Source: Photobacterium pectinilyticum
GTDB lineage: Bacteria > Pseudomonadota > Gammaproteobacteria > Enterobacterales > Vibrionaceae
Reading direction: 5' to 3'
Length of the DNA stretch: 64,000 nt
NCBI RefSeq assembly: GCF_024357955.1
Contig: NZ_JANEYT010000003.1
Location: 106,042-170,041, forward strand
Made by a program: the position numbers and the translations under genes. The first letter of the stretch is position 1, and each line of letters starts with the position of its first letter. Of the stretch, positions 6,010 to 15,859 are shown piece after piece. The notes under the pieces were generated by a model that was not told the origin of the DNA, searched no databases, and worked only from the letters and a program-made list of their open reading frames with translations.

Positions 6010-8703
6010 ATGGACGGATTAGACAAACTACTTAAACCTAAGTCAATTGCCGTAATCGGTGCCTCGGACAACCCAAACCGAGCCGGTAATGTGGTCATAC
6101 GTAACCTTTTATCAGGCTCTTTCCATGGCCCCATAATGCCAGTCACCCCCAAATACGATGCCGTTGCTGGTGTTCTCGCCTACCCTACGATTGAAAGCCT
6201 CCCTCGCATACCAGATTTAGCCATCGTTTGTACCAATGCTCATCGCAATGTCGACATTATTCGCCAGTTAGGTGAAAAAGGCGTTAAAGTCGCCATTGTG
6301 TTGGCTGCGGGGATGGCCAATATTGTAGAAAGTGGACAAACAGAAGAGCAGCGAATGTTCGATGTTGCTCGGCAGTTCAATATGCGCTTGGTCGGGCCCA
6401 ATAGCATGGGGCTGATTCTGCCATGGATTAATCTTAACGCATCCTTTTCCCCGATAGCCGCTAACAAAGGTAACATCGCCTTCATTTCTCAATCAGCGGC
6501 AGTATGCACCACTATATTGGACTGGGCTAAAAGCAAAAATGTCGGATTCTCGACTTTCCTTTCCCTTGGCGATGCCTGTGATATCAATTTCGCCGAGTTA
6601 TTGGATAACTTATGTCGGGATAGTAAGACCGAAGCGATATTGCTTTATATTGATTCAGTAAAAGATGCACGACGGTTTATGTCGGCAGCTCGAGCCGCAG
6701 CGCGAAACCGACGGATTTTGGTAGTGAAAAGCGGTAGAACGCCCGCAGGCAGTGCCGCAGCTTTCTTGCATACCGGCTCTCCTGCCGGACTGGATGCCGT
6801 CTATGACGCAGCGATTCGACGTTCCGGTATGCTAAGAGTAAACAATACCCATGAACTGTTCGCTGCCGTTGAAACACTCGCCCACTCAGTCCCATTGCGT
6901 GGAGAAAGGCTGGCTATTTTGACTAATGGTGGTGGCCCGGCGATCATGGCGGTTGATGCATTGGCCGATCGAGGCGGAAAACTTGCTCAATTAAGTGAAG
7001 AGACCACCAGCAAACTCTCGGCTATATTGCCGTCATGTTGGCCAAAGGCAAACCCAATAGATATCATTGGCGATGCCGATATTAGTCGCTACGAAGAAGC
7101 AGTCAAAATTCTCCTTGATAGTGATGACTTTGATGCACTGTTAATCATGCACTCTCCATCAGCTATTGCGACAGGCAACAAGACAGCTCGCCGATTGGTT
7201 GAAGTGCTCAATGCCCACCCTCGTACCCGAAAATTTAATATATTAACCAACTGGGCAGGTGAAGATGAGGCCGTTGCCTCTCGTAAAATTTTCACTGAAG
7301 CCGGTTATCCCGCATACCGTACCCCAGAAAGTGCCGTGTCAGCTTTCATGCATTTAGTCGAATACCGACGAAACCAAAAACAGTTAATGGAAACTCCCGT
7401 ATCATTTGGTGAGACCAAGGCCAACCCAAAGCACGTACATGACGTTGTGAACCACCTTCTGGCACAAGGTGTCTCTCAATTAGAAACTCACGATGTTAGG
7501 CCAGTGTTAGAGTCCTATGGCTTTAATACCCTACCAACCTGGATTGCTGGCGATCCAGCAGAAGCCGCACATATTGCTAACCAAATAGGCTACCCCGTTG
7601 CCGTGAAGTTGCGCTCGCCTGATATTCCCCATAAATCAGAAATTCATGGCGTTCTCCTTTATTTGCGAACGGCGGAAGAAGTTGCCAATGGCGCGCAAGC
7701 GATCCTTGATCGTGTGTCATTGGATTATCCGCATGCAAGGATCGACGGTCTATTGGTCCAGAGAATGGCAAAACGTGCCGGCGCTCAGGAGCTTAGGTTA
7801 TCCGTGCACAACGATGATGTCTTTGGTCCTGTCATCTTGTTGGGTGAAGATATGGAAGATTGGGACATTCACAAAAATGCCGCTGTGGGCATCCCGCCAT
7901 TAAATATGGCGCTAGCCCGATATATGGTCATCAATGCGATCAAAACAGGCAAAATTACCCAGCGTAACTTGCCGGAGAAAATTGATATCCCAGCGCTATG
8001 CCGCCTGTTGGTCAAAACGTCTCAGTTGATAATTGATTGTCCAGAAATAGAATCATTCGATATCCACCCGCTACTTGCCGCAGGCAATGAAATGACAGTT
8101 ATTGATGCCTCGATGACTCTGCGCAATTTTATTGGTAACCGCCAAGAACGCCTGGCTATTCGGCCTTATCCGAAAGAGCTTGAGGAAAAGGTTGCCTTGA
8201 AGAACGGTGAACAGATATTGCTTCGTCCTATCCTGCCAGAGGATGAACCTCAGCATGCCGAATTTATCGCCAAAGTGTCGATTGAAGATCTGTATAAACG
8301 CTTTTTCTCTGACGTAGGAGAATTCAACCATGAAGCGCTAGCAAACTTTACCCAGATAGACTACGACCGTGAAATGGCCTTCGTTGCGGTTCAGGAGGTA
8401 ACAAATAGCCAAGGCCTGGTTGAAGAAACTATTATTGGGGTTACGCGTGCCCTGTCAGATCCAGAAAACATTGAAGCCGAGTTTGCCATCCTTGTTCGTT
8501 CTGATCTTAAAGGCGTCGGGCTAGGAAGCATTTTAATGAATAAGATCATTCGCTATTGCCGAGAAGCTAGGATTCAGCGTATTACCGGAATGACCATGCC
8601 TTCAAACAGAGGCATGATCATGCTTGCTCAAAAAGTCGGGTTTGAAATCGATATTCAAATGGAAGACGGTATTGTTGAAATGTTACTGCCTCTCAAGCAG
8701 TAA
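6010..8703 (+). CDS. patZ: PatZ/Pka-type protein lysine acetyltransferase (acyl-CoA synthetase-like + GNAT)
   Basis: An 897-residue protein of the two-part Pat architecture. Residues 1 to about 700 match an NDP-forming acyl-CoA synthetase: a CoA-binding Rossmann start IAVIGASDNPNRAGNVV, the ligase-CoA part, then an ATP-grasp part near VAVKLRSPDIPHKSE. Residues about 735-897 form a GNAT acetyltransferase with the acetyl-CoA loop RSDLKGVGLGS (about 829-839). Homologues acetylate lysines of acetyl-CoA synthetase and other metabolic enzymes and adjust acetate use. The synthetase part is usually regulatory rather than catalytic, and I infer this here from the family. The gene stands alone, with a strong terminator directly after it. 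Confidence 0.93.
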   Translation: MDGLDKLLKPKSIAVIGASDNPNRAGNVVIRNLLSGSFHGPIMPVTPKYDAVAGVLAYPTIESLPRIPDLAIVCTNAHRNVDIIRQLGEKGVKVAIVLAAGMANIVESGQTEEQRMFDVARQFNMRLVGPNSMGLILPWINLNASFSPIAANKGNIAFISQSAAVCTTILDWAKSKNVGFSTFLSLGDACDINFAELLDNLCRDSKTEAILLYIDSVKDARRFMSAARAAARNRRILVVKSGRTPAGSAAAFLHTGSPAGLDAVYDAAIRRSGMLRVNNTHELFAAVETLAHSVPLRGERLAILTNGGGPAIMAVDALADRGGKLAQLSEETTSKLSAILPSCWPKANPIDIIGDADISRYEEAVKILLDSDDFDALLIMHSPSAIATGNKTARRLVEVLNAHPRTRKFNILTNWAGEDEAVASRKIFTEAGYPAYRTPESAVSAFMHLVEYRRNQKQLMETPVSFGETKANPKHVHDVVNHLLAQGVSQLETHDVRPVLESYGFNTLPTWIAGDPAEAAHIANQIGYPVAVKLRSPDIPHKSEIHGVLLYLRTAEEVANGAQAILDRVSLDYPHARIDGLLVQRMAKRAGAQELRLSVHNDDVFGPVILLGEDMEDWDIHKNAAVGIPPLNMALARYMVINAIKTGKITQRNLPEKIDIPALCRLLVKTSQLIIDCPEIESFDIHPLLAAGNEMTVIDASMTLRNFIGNRQERLAIRPYPKELEEKVALKNGEQILLRPILPEDEPQHAEFIAKVSIEDLYKRFFSDVGEFNHEALANFTQIDYDREMAFVAVQEVTNSQGLVEETIIGVTRALSDPENIEAEFAILVRSDLKGVGLGSILMNKIIRYCREARIQRITGMTMPSNRGMIMLAQKVGFEIDIQMEDGIVEMLLPLKQ

Positions 8704-8723
8704 TCACAGACCGAGTGATGGAA

Positions 8724-8765
8724 AGGTGGCAGCATGACTATGCTGCTGCCACCTCTTCTTCTTTT
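8724..8765 (+). terminator. Terminator of patZ, overlapping the 3' end of the opposite gene
   Basis: The perfect 10-bp stem AGGTGGCAGC/GCTGCCACCT is followed by pyrimidine/T-rich sequence on the plus strand. The same DNA encodes the Ala/Glu tail of the small minus-strand protein at 8738-8926. Confidence 0.75.
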
Positions 8766-8926
8766 TCTTCTTTTAGAACGATGGCCGTAGCCAGCAGGTT
8801 TTGTGCAAAATCAATGGCAACATCCCAATCTTCATCCTCAATAGCAGATTGAAGATCAGCTAAGAAGCTTTCCAGGTATGCATTACGATCAAACTCTTCA
8901 TCAAATGCTGTATTTTCAAATTTCAT
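8738..8926 (-). CDS. Small acidic hypothetical protein
   Basis: A 62-residue, strongly acidic, soluble-looking protein behind a clear AGGAGG ribosome site. It has no Cys, signal peptide or membrane segment. It looks all-helical (AYLESFLADLQSAIEDEDWDVAIDFAQNLLATAIVLKEE), with a Glu run and an Ala tail. The tail is encoded by the terminator stem of the opposite gene. The function is unknown. The strong ribosome site and coding-like composition argue that it is real. Confidence 0.65.
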   Translation of the reverse strand: MKFENTAFDEEFDRNAYLESFLADLQSAIEDEDWDVAIDFAQNLLATAIVLKEEKEEEVAAA

Positions 8927-9018
8927 ACATCCTCCTAAGTTGAGGGTGCATGATATTAGTCACAGGATTTTGTGCTTACCTTTATACGCCATTAAATAAT
9001 TTCGAATAACTAACGTTG

Positions 9019-9915
9019 TTAGTTCCGAGCCTGCTTTTTCCAAAGCGAGGCTATATGTTGGATACACCAAGATTTTGCTTTCCCCATTCGGCTACGGTTC
9101 CAAGCTAGCACCAACTCAAGCTCATTAACGGGATCATCACCAATAACCACCAACTCCCCCCTTTCAATAGCTTCTTTTACGTAACGATAAGACATGGTCG
9201 CAATGCCTAACCCGGCTTTCAACGCTTTTAACTTGTCGTGCATCGACCCCACAGTCAGTAATGGCTGATCATCAAGAATGTTATAAGTAATAGGCGGTAA
9301 ATTGCGTGCCGTGTCGGCAACAGCTATGCCTCGATATTGTTTGCGAATGACCGGATCCAGTGGGTATTTATGCTTGTGAATAGGATGATCGGGGTGCGCT
9401 ACCCAAATCGTGTCCAAGGTACCTAATGTTTGAATTTTCACTTCGGGAGGTGCGACAGTTGGCGCTGGAGCAATAAGAATATCAGCTCGATCTTGCGCTA
9501 AGGCTTCCCAACAACCCGCCAGTATTTCTTCCTGAAAGCGAACTCGTGTTTTACTTTGCTGAGCAAGTCCTTCCACCAGCGGGAACAAAGCGTCCACTTT
9601 AACCAAGCCATCGTAGGCAATCGTAATATCAAGCTCCCAGCCATGAGCCAATGCGCTGGCATCAGCGATCATTTCATCTGCCGCCGTCAATAACAGTCGG
9701 CCTCTTTCAAGCAGGAGGTGTCCCGCTTTGGTAAACACAGCTTTATGGCCAGAGCGATCAAAAATCACCAAGTCTAAATCTTGTTCAAGTTTCTGAACCT
9801 GATAACTCAAAGATGAAGGTGCCCTGCCAAGCTCTTCCGATGCTGCAGCAAAACTACCTCGTCGCTCAATAGCATCTAGCACCATCAAAGCCTCAAAAGA
9901 CAATAGCTTGTTCAC
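9019..9915 (-). CDS. LysR-family transcriptional regulator
   Basis: A 298-residue regulator. The N-terminal winged helix-turn-helix (about residues 5-65) contains the typical RRGSFAAASEELGRAPSSLSYQVQKLEQDLDL. The remainder is a periplasmic-binding-like effector domain (about 90-290). Such proteins bind DNA as tetramers and respond to a small molecule. The gene stands upstream of a divergent small gene at 10250. In the spacer, a TTAGTC...GACTAA inverted repeat (10037-10056) is a possible binding site. The target and inducer are not evident. Confidence 0.9.
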   Translation of the reverse strand: MNKLLSFEALMVLDAIERRGSFAAASEELGRAPSSLSYQVQKLEQDLDLVIFDRSGHKAVFTKAGHLLLERGRLLLTAADEMIADASALAHGWELDITIAYDGLVKVDALFPLVEGLAQQSKTRVRFQEEILAGCWEALAQDRADILIAPAPTVAPPEVKIQTLGTLDTIWVAHPDHPIHKHKYPLDPVIRKQYRGIAVADTARNLPPITYNILDDQPLLTVGSMHDKLKALKAGLGIATMSYRYVKEAIERGELVVIGDDPVNELELVLAWNRSRMGKAKSWCIQHIASLWKKQARN

Positions 9916-10249
9916 CCTTTCTCCTTGTCATATGGCGACGTGAGTTCGAATTCATAACACGCCTTATTCACGCTACAGAATAATCATTCAAAATGTTTTG
10001 TATATACCCCGTAAAATTTCATACCATTGTGATAACTTAGTCATAAAAGCGACTAAAATCGTGCCGATTCAACACCTTGTTTATGCTCAACTTGATCTAA
10101 GCCAAACTCTTTCTCTTTACACTGATTTAGATTGTATTTAAAGGCAACATAACAACTACTCAACCTATTTGCTTGTTAAAACACTTATCAATAACGGACA
10201 TCATTATCGCCTATGCCCTGTGGCATAATGAACCTAAAGGAGTTCTCGG
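9916..10249. other. Divergent intergenic region between lysR-type gene and small gene
   Basis: 334 bp without a gene. It holds an inverted repeat TTAGTC-8nt-GACTAA at 10037-10056 and AT-rich promoter-like DNA. The plus-strand gene has a strong ribosome site, AAAGGAG, at 10236-10242. Confidence 0.5.
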
Positions 10250-10609
10250 ATGGACAAAACCTCACAGTCACTAAGCCAAACCCTTTCGTATTTGAAACTA
10301 TGCTCTTCACAAATAATCTCACACCAACTTTCAGTTTCTTCTCAGGGCTCAGCGAAACAAGTCAGCGATCTTATCTCTCTCGGCTCTATAGAACTCGACC
10401 ACGCCAACAAACAAGTCACAGAACTACAAAAAACATTATTCCGAGCGCTACATGCCCTCGAGGCAGGGCAAACTGACGTTGTACATAACTCACTTATTGA
10501 AGGCATTAAGCAGATTAATAATGAGTTAACAGTCCCTAAAAAAAAGTGCTTAACCATACATTCGAAAGCAGATAATGAAGCCTTAAGTGAGCCAACTCTT
10601 GCTGGATAA
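10250..10609 (+). CDS. Hypothetical helical protein
   Basis: A 119-residue protein with ATG at 10250, 7 nt after AAAGGAG. It is Ser/Gln-rich and predicted mostly helical in residues 5-95. The segment LISLGSIELDHANKQVTELQKTLFRALHALEAGQ looks amphipathic and could form a coiled coil. There is no signal peptide or membrane segment. I do not recognise the family. It is transcribed away from the LysR regulator and is followed by two hairpins, the second a strong terminator. Confidence 0.6.
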   Translation: MDKTSQSLSQTLSYLKLCSSQIISHQLSVSSQGSAKQVSDLISLGSIELDHANKQVTELQKTLFRALHALEAGQTDVVHNSLIEGIKQINNELTVPKKKCLTIHSKADNEALSEPTLAG

Positions 10610-10720
10610 TTGAATACTATTGCAATGTAACAGATAGCATTAATCTGAATTTTAATAACAATAATTAAGGGCTGTATATCCTTATCTCAGAATAAACAGC
10701 CCTGCACCATGATGGAATCT

Positions 10721-10759
10721 GCCGGATACCTACGTCCTGTCTGTATCCGGCTCTTTTTT
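10721..10759 (+). terminator. Intrinsic terminator
   Basis: The stem GCCGGATAC/GTATCCGGC with a 13-nt loop is followed by a T run (10754-10759). It ends the transcript of the gene at 10250. The T run overlaps the stop codon of the convergent transporter gene. A second inverted repeat (AGGGCTGT...ACAGCCCT) precedes it without a T tract. Confidence 0.85.
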
Positions 10760-12035
10760 ACATTAACCACTTCCACCAGATAAACACAGCCAAAAAGCCA
10801 AACAGATACGTTAACCCTACCCACGAAAGCAACTTCATTTTCTTTGACCATTGCAACGCCAGCGGTAAGTCGGCTTTTGAAACTAATTGATAGTTAAGCA
10901 AGGCAAAGATCGGGGTCGTCATAAAGGCCATTACCATCGCAAAATCAAGCATTGGCATTAATGCTGAACTAAAGAACAGAATGATCCCCATTGCAGATAC
11001 AGCCATAAACAACATCCAACCATGATGAAAAGCACGTTGGCCAACAGGCTTTGACTGCAATAATGACTGGGCTTCAGCCAACGAACGAGCATAGCCGTCA
11101 ATCACGGTAATAGTACTACCAAATATGGCAAAGAAAGCCACAACAGCAATAAGGTAGCGCGACCATTCTCCAATCGTTGACGCATACATACTGACTAATT
11201 GATGTGAAAAGCCAATACCCGATGTTTTCAATTCTGTCCCATTACCATGCAACACCAGTGCGCCAAGAGATAGGAAAACAATCGCAAGAACCGCCGTACC
11301 AATATAGCCGACATTGAAGTCAAACAACGCTGACTGTGGCGTGACTTGCTGCTCTTTACACTGGCTCTTAAGCCACAATGACGTTAGACACGAAATTTCA
11401 ATCGGTGCAGGCATCCACCCCATCATCACCACAATGAAGCCAATAGAAGCGATAGACCAAGCTGACGGTGCTTCGAAATCAGCAGGAGCCACACTGCCTT
11501 TACCTGCAGCAATGACAACAGCCGATAATGTCGCAATAACCAGCACCGTCATAATGATCTTAGATAAGCTATCTAGCGCCTTATAGTGGCCAGCTATCAA
11601 TATCGCCAAGCAAGAAGTAACGACAATGCCAGATAGGACTGGTAGTGACAGGCTGAACGGTAAAAAGTATCCCAGCAAGCTTGCGCTGAAAAGCAATAAT
11701 GCGGCCGTGTTAACTACGCCAGAGATCAGACTTAATCCGGTAAAGACCCATAAGTACCCTCTCCCCATACCATCATAACCCTGTACTAGGCTATTCCCTG
11801 TTCCCATTGTGTATTGAACGCCAGCTCTAAAAAAAGGATATTTCAAAAGGTTTACCAGCAAAATCAAAGCAGCAAGCTGCCAACCATATATTGCCCCCGC
11901 CTGGGTTGACGCGACTAAGTGCGAGCCACCAACAGCGGCTGTTGCCATCATCACACCAGGACCTAGTAAGCGAATCAATTTGCTCAATGAGGTTGGCCCG
12001 GCGGTAGACGACTGTATTGGAGAGGTTTCTGACAT
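10758..12035 (-). CDS. Nramp-related (SLC11-like) membrane transporter
   Basis: A 425-residue protein with about 11 membrane segments. ATG at 12035 is preferred because AGGA sits 7 nt upstream; a GTG at 12041 is in frame. The first membrane segment reads LLGPGVMMATAAVGGSHLVAST. The fold matches the Nramp/divalent-metal transporter family, but the canonical DPGN of segment 1 is replaced (AVGGSH), and the MPH of segment 6 reads MPAPIE. These residues bind Mn2+/Fe2+ in classical Nramp proteins. The substrate may therefore not be a divalent metal; subfamilies with altered sites are known in bacteria. It is monocistronic with a 390-bp upstream region. Confidence 0.8.
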   Translation of the reverse strand: MSETSPIQSSTAGPTSLSKLIRLLGPGVMMATAAVGGSHLVASTQAGAIYGWQLAALILLVNLLKYPFFRAGVQYTMGTGNSLVQGYDGMGRGYLWVFTGLSLISGVVNTAALLLFSASLLGYFLPFSLSLPVLSGIVVTSCLAILIAGHYKALDSLSKIIMTVLVIATLSAVVIAAGKGSVAPADFEAPSAWSIASIGFIVVMMGWMPAPIEISCLTSLWLKSQCKEQQVTPQSALFDFNVGYIGTAVLAIVFLSLGALVLHGNGTELKTSGIGFSHQLVSMYASTIGEWSRYLIAVVAFFAIFGSTITVIDGYARSLAEAQSLLQSKPVGQRAFHHGWMLFMAVSAMGIILFFSSALMPMLDFAMVMAFMTTPIFALLNYQLVSKADLPLALQWSKKMKLLSWVGLTYLFGFLAVFIWWKWLM

Positions 12036-12041
12036 AATCAC

Positions 12042-12426
12042 ATCCTGATGATTTTCTTATATTTGACCTCACTTTGTCTCAGTTTTGTCACAAACAATCA
12101 ACCTGTCCCAAACAAGCTATAAGATGATTACACCAACTAATCAGAATAAAGTAGATTTATACATCAAAACCATACCCTGAAACTTTCTTGTTATCAGGCA
12201 AACCCTTACAAAAAAACAATAAAAAAATCATAGGAATTCAGTAACTTCAAGAAATGACAAAATTTTATCCTAAGCAGAACGAAAAGCTTAAACGCAGTAG
12301 AATAAACCTCAAAATTATTAAGCTAGAAGTGTTTGATTTATACAATATTTATCACAGTTCCCAGCACAGCGTTTATGCTTATAAAAGTCATAAAACACTT
12401 TTGTTAGTTAGAATTTCAATTGCTAT
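12042..12426. other. AT-rich divergent intergenic region
   Basis: About 390 bp between the transporter and the ydbH operon. It is very AT-rich, with poly-A runs around 12211-12230. It should hold the two outward promoters; I see no clear operator, repeat or small gene. Confidence 0.5.
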
Positions 12427-15400
12427 ATGAATGACGCTGTAGACAAAAATAACCATCGTTCGCCATCAAAATCAAGCCGCTACCGGTATGTGCGGGTATT
12501 TATCTATGCCATGATCTTGGCCGTCTTCTCCATTGTTTTACTCGCTGTGTTCATCCCCCCTTGGTTAGCGTCAAAGGGCGTTGAAATCAATGCTATCTCA
12601 GGTATTCATATCGGCAAACGTATTCAAATTGACGAACTATCAATTTCAGTCAACAAAACAGCTATCACTATCAGGCAATTGTCTCTAGAGCACTTTTCAA
12701 ATGATCAAAGTGCCATCTCTACCTCATCATGGCGGCTACTGTCACCTCATACCGTAGTTCGTTTGGCCCCGAGTATACAGAATGCGATTAAACCCCATGG
12801 GGTCTCCATTAATGACATTACATTCAACGATATAACATTTAACTTAACAGATTTATCAGCTCCATATGTTTTTAGCGCACATAGCGAGCAGGCTTCAGTG
12901 ACAGTAGAAAACACTGTAGGCACGCAGATCCCACAACAGGTTAATGACTTACAGCTTGTTCTGACCACCGATCCCTTTATTACCTTAACCGGTATTATTG
13001 ATGCCGCTGAACTAAACATCTTTCTACCACAGGATATCGGGCAAAATACCTACCCCATGGCGTTCAACAAAGGACACTTTTCGCTCAGCTGGCAACAAGA
13101 CAAAACACCGTTAGCCGTGCATATAGACAACCTAACTCCGCAATGGCAAACGTTACTTGATGATTTTCAGCAGCAAGGTAATGACATTGCCCTGACCGTT
13201 GATCTTAACCAACCAACTTCCAGCATGCGATTGCTGGCAGAAGAATTACGCTTTGCCCAACCGATAGAGTTACCAGAGTTTTTAGAAAAGCCTGATGACA
13301 CTCATGAAGGCCTGCACCTTGGCCATGCGATAGCCAATCTAGCCCTGCTGCCTATAAAGCATTTAAAAGTGAATCATTTCACGTATGGCAACTTGATCAT
13401 GAATGCCAAGCTAGTGCTGGATACCCCACGGGTTAGGGAGAACAGGCCAGACAAACACGCAAAGCTGCATTTACAAGGTAAAGCACTCGGCCCTGACGAG
13501 CCCTACGACATCAATGTTCTGATCAAGCACCGCTCTCTTGAGGATGCAGACTTTAAAGGTACGGCTATTGGCCCAAAAGGTAATAAACTTGATTGCAAAG
13601 CCGATGTAAGTTTCATTAGCCCTTTACCCAAAGAGTTCCGCTGCGAGGCTAAATTTAAACGAACACGCGATCTCACCGATCGGCTCAAGTTATACGATAT
13701 CCCGAATGCAGAACTCACCAAACCGATTATTATCACAGCCAAACAGACATCCTTATCATTCAAGGACAACGCACCGTCTAATTCTGCAGCTAATGATCCC
13801 TTTCATTTCCACGATGTCGAACATGCCAGCTACGCCATCGAAGTCGCCTTGCCGGAAATGGTCAGTGTGGAACTCAACCGTTTTGCCTTCCAACACGCCG
13901 CACTGAGCTCTGATCATTCAAGTGAGACCATCCCTTCCCTTGCATTGCTAGAGCTCAACACAGATGGCGTACTGACTTTTAACACTAATTACCGAAATGG
14001 CAATATTGATGTGGGGTTAGATAAAAACAGCGAAGAGCTTCGATTTTACAACCACAGGCTAGGTTATGACATGCAGTTAACTTTCTCGAAGCTTCAGTGC
14101 CTGGTGCCCTTTCTCAGAAACGATAGTACATTACAATGTCATGCGAAAAGTGTCATCAATGCACTTATTCCGCAATTATTTCCAGTACCAGAGCTCGCTA
14201 TGACAAATAGCCAAATCACATCAACCGTGGTAGGCGAATGGACAGACGATCATGTTGAATTGACGCTAGTCGATACTCAGCTCAACATCGATAGAATAGT
14301 CTTTCAACATACTGGTGAGTGGATTGAAGCTGATGCTGATAAGGTCACCATTGAAGCTAAACAAATAAATATTGCCCAGGAATTCAGGCAGGACAATATT
14401 ACCAGGTTATCCATTTCGACCGATGACAAGCACCCTATTACCATAAAAGCCAATAACCTTGACGCACTAAAACTGATCATTCCAGAAGAAACATCTGACG
14501 CTAAAATAGCTGCAATCCGCCAGACTAAAAATAGTAGCCAATTACCGGTACAGCGCTATAACGGACAGCTTACATCCGTTTTGTCCAACTTAGCATTCAA
14601 TATAGAATTGCCGCCAAAGCACCCCATCCTATTCGATGTTAACGCCGGTTATCAAATCCAGTTATCCTTGAATCAAAATAACCAGCGCCTACCCGGGTTA
14701 ATGACAGAAGGTGTACTTGATATCACCCCAAGCCGGTCCAGGTTCAAAGGCAGTATTTTAAACAAGCGCCATACGACATTGTTTGTCTACACCATCGATT
14801 ACTTACTGCCTCTTAAGCAAGCAAATATTAAGTTACACCGCAATGATATTCCTTTTTCTAGCAAAAAATCTCTCAAGAAATATTATCTCCCTAAGCTGCC
14901 CATAGATCATGACATCACTGCGGGTTCAATAGGCTTTGACGCGAAAATCACAGTAAAAGGCAATCAATGGTCAGGCCAACTTGGGTTATATACAAGAAAC
15001 TTAAGCGGCTATATCCATAATATTCATTATGCTGATCTCAACGTATCATTTGCTATCGATATGTCCAATCAAGGAATACGCTCGCGTCAGCCTATCAGCT
15101 TACATGTCAGTTATTTACATACCGGGATATTACTTGAAAACCTGTATGCCTTGCTTGAGTTCGATACCCAGCAACCGTTTTACAAGCTGCATAGAGCTAA
15201 AGCTTACGTCTTAGGAGGAGACATCAGCCTGCACAATGTAACCAGTCGCTCCTTGTCCGATATCCCTCCGGTTCCTATTCGTGTACATGGATTGAAGTTG
15301 CCCAAACTCATTGAGGCCATCGAAGCAAAAGATATTGAGATGACAGGGGTTATAGATGGCATATTGCCTTTTGGCGTTGAAGATCAAGCCCCTGTTATTC

Positions 15401-15753
15401 AGGCGGGGAAACTCCATGCTCGTTACCCGGGTGGGCTCCTAAAATACAAAGAAGGATCAGCCATTGATCAGAATGTCGAGGCAGCCAGTGAGAGTAGCTT
15501 GCTCGTGGTTAGTAAAATTCTCAAAAATTATAACTACCACTCACTGATTGTTAATCTAGACTATTCTAAAGAAGGTCAATTGAGTGCCAGATCACATTTT
15601 AAAGGGAGAAACCCTGATGTTTTATCCGAACGCCCAATAAATCTGAACCTTAGTTTAGAAGAAAACATTCCAGCTTTGATAAAAACACTGAATATGATTA
15701 ATTCAACGAAGCTGGAAAATATGTTCTTAAAGCAGATTGGTGTGGATAAGTAG
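12427..15753 (+). CDS. ydbH: YdbH family AsmA-like envelope lipid-transport protein
   Basis: An 1108-residue protein with a basic N-terminus, one membrane anchor (about residues 24-46, [23 protein letters not shown]) and a very long periplasmic part. The latter is made of beta-rich repeats typical of AsmA-like bridge proteins. The C-terminal segment containing GKLHARYPGGLLKYKEG and the LIVNLDYSKEGQLSARSHFKGRNP stretch matches YdbH. With TamB and YhdP, YdbH is thought to carry phospholipid from the inner to the outer membrane along a hydrophobic groove. It is longer than E. coli YdbH (about 880 residues). The next two genes encode the lipoprotein YnbE, its outer-membrane partner, and YdbL, which confirms the assignment. 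Confidence 0.92.
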   Translation: MNDAVDKNNHRSPSKSSRYRYVRVFIYAMILAVFSIVLLAVFIPPWLASKGVEINAISGIHIGKRIQIDELSISVNKTAITIRQLSLEHFSNDQSAISTSSWRLLSPHTVVRLAPSIQNAIKPHGVSINDITFNDITFNLTDLSAPYVFSAHSEQASVTVENTVGTQIPQQVNDLQLVLTTDPFITLTGIIDAAELNIFLPQDIGQNTYPMAFNKGHFSLSWQQDKTPLAVHIDNLTPQWQTLLDDFQQQGNDIALTVDLNQPTSSMRLLAEELRFAQPIELPEFLEKPDDTHEGLHLGHAIANLALLPIKHLKVNHFTYGNLIMNAKLVLDTPRVRENRPDKHAKLHLQGKALGPDEPYDINVLIKHRSLEDADFKGTAIGPKGNKLDCKADVSFISPLPKEFRCEAKFKRTRDLTDRLKLYDIPNAELTKPIIITAKQTSLSFKDNAPSNSAANDPFHFHDVEHASYAIEVALPEMVSVELNRFAFQHAALSSDHSSETIPSLALLELNTDGVLTFNTNYRNGNIDVGLDKNSEELRFYNHRLGYDMQLTFSKLQCLVPFLRNDSTLQCHAKSVINALIPQLFPVPELAMTNSQITSTVVGEWTDDHVELTLVDTQLNIDRIVFQHTGEWIEADADKVTIEAKQINIAQEFRQDNITRLSISTDDKHPITIKANNLDALKLIIPEETSDAKIAAIRQTKNSSQLPVQRYNGQLTSVLSNLAFNIELPPKHPILFDVNAGYQIQLSLNQNNQRLPGLMTEGVLDITPSRSRFKGSILNKRHTTLFVYTIDYLLPLKQANIKLHRNDIPFSSKKSLKKYYLPKLPIDHDITAGSIGFDAKITVKGNQWSGQLGLYTRNLSGYIHNIHYADLNVSFAIDMSNQGIRSRQPISLHVSYLHTGILLENLYALLEFDTQQPFYKLHRAKAYVLGGDISLHNVTSRSLSDIPPVPIRVHGLKLPKLIEAIEAKDIEMTGVIDGILPFGVEDQAPVIQAGKLHARYPGGLLKYKEGSAIDQNVEAASESSLLVVSKILKNYNYHSLIVNLDYSKEGQLSARSHFKGRNPDVLSERPINLNLSLEENIPALIKTLNMINSTKLENMFLKQIGVDK

Positions 15754-15859
15754 CTTTTTGCGCTTGAATTTAACAAATCACATGGCTGGACGAGCCTATC
15801 GATTCTATGCTGCTACAAAGCAGTACGTTAGGTATGAAGTCCACAGAAGGTTGTAACCA

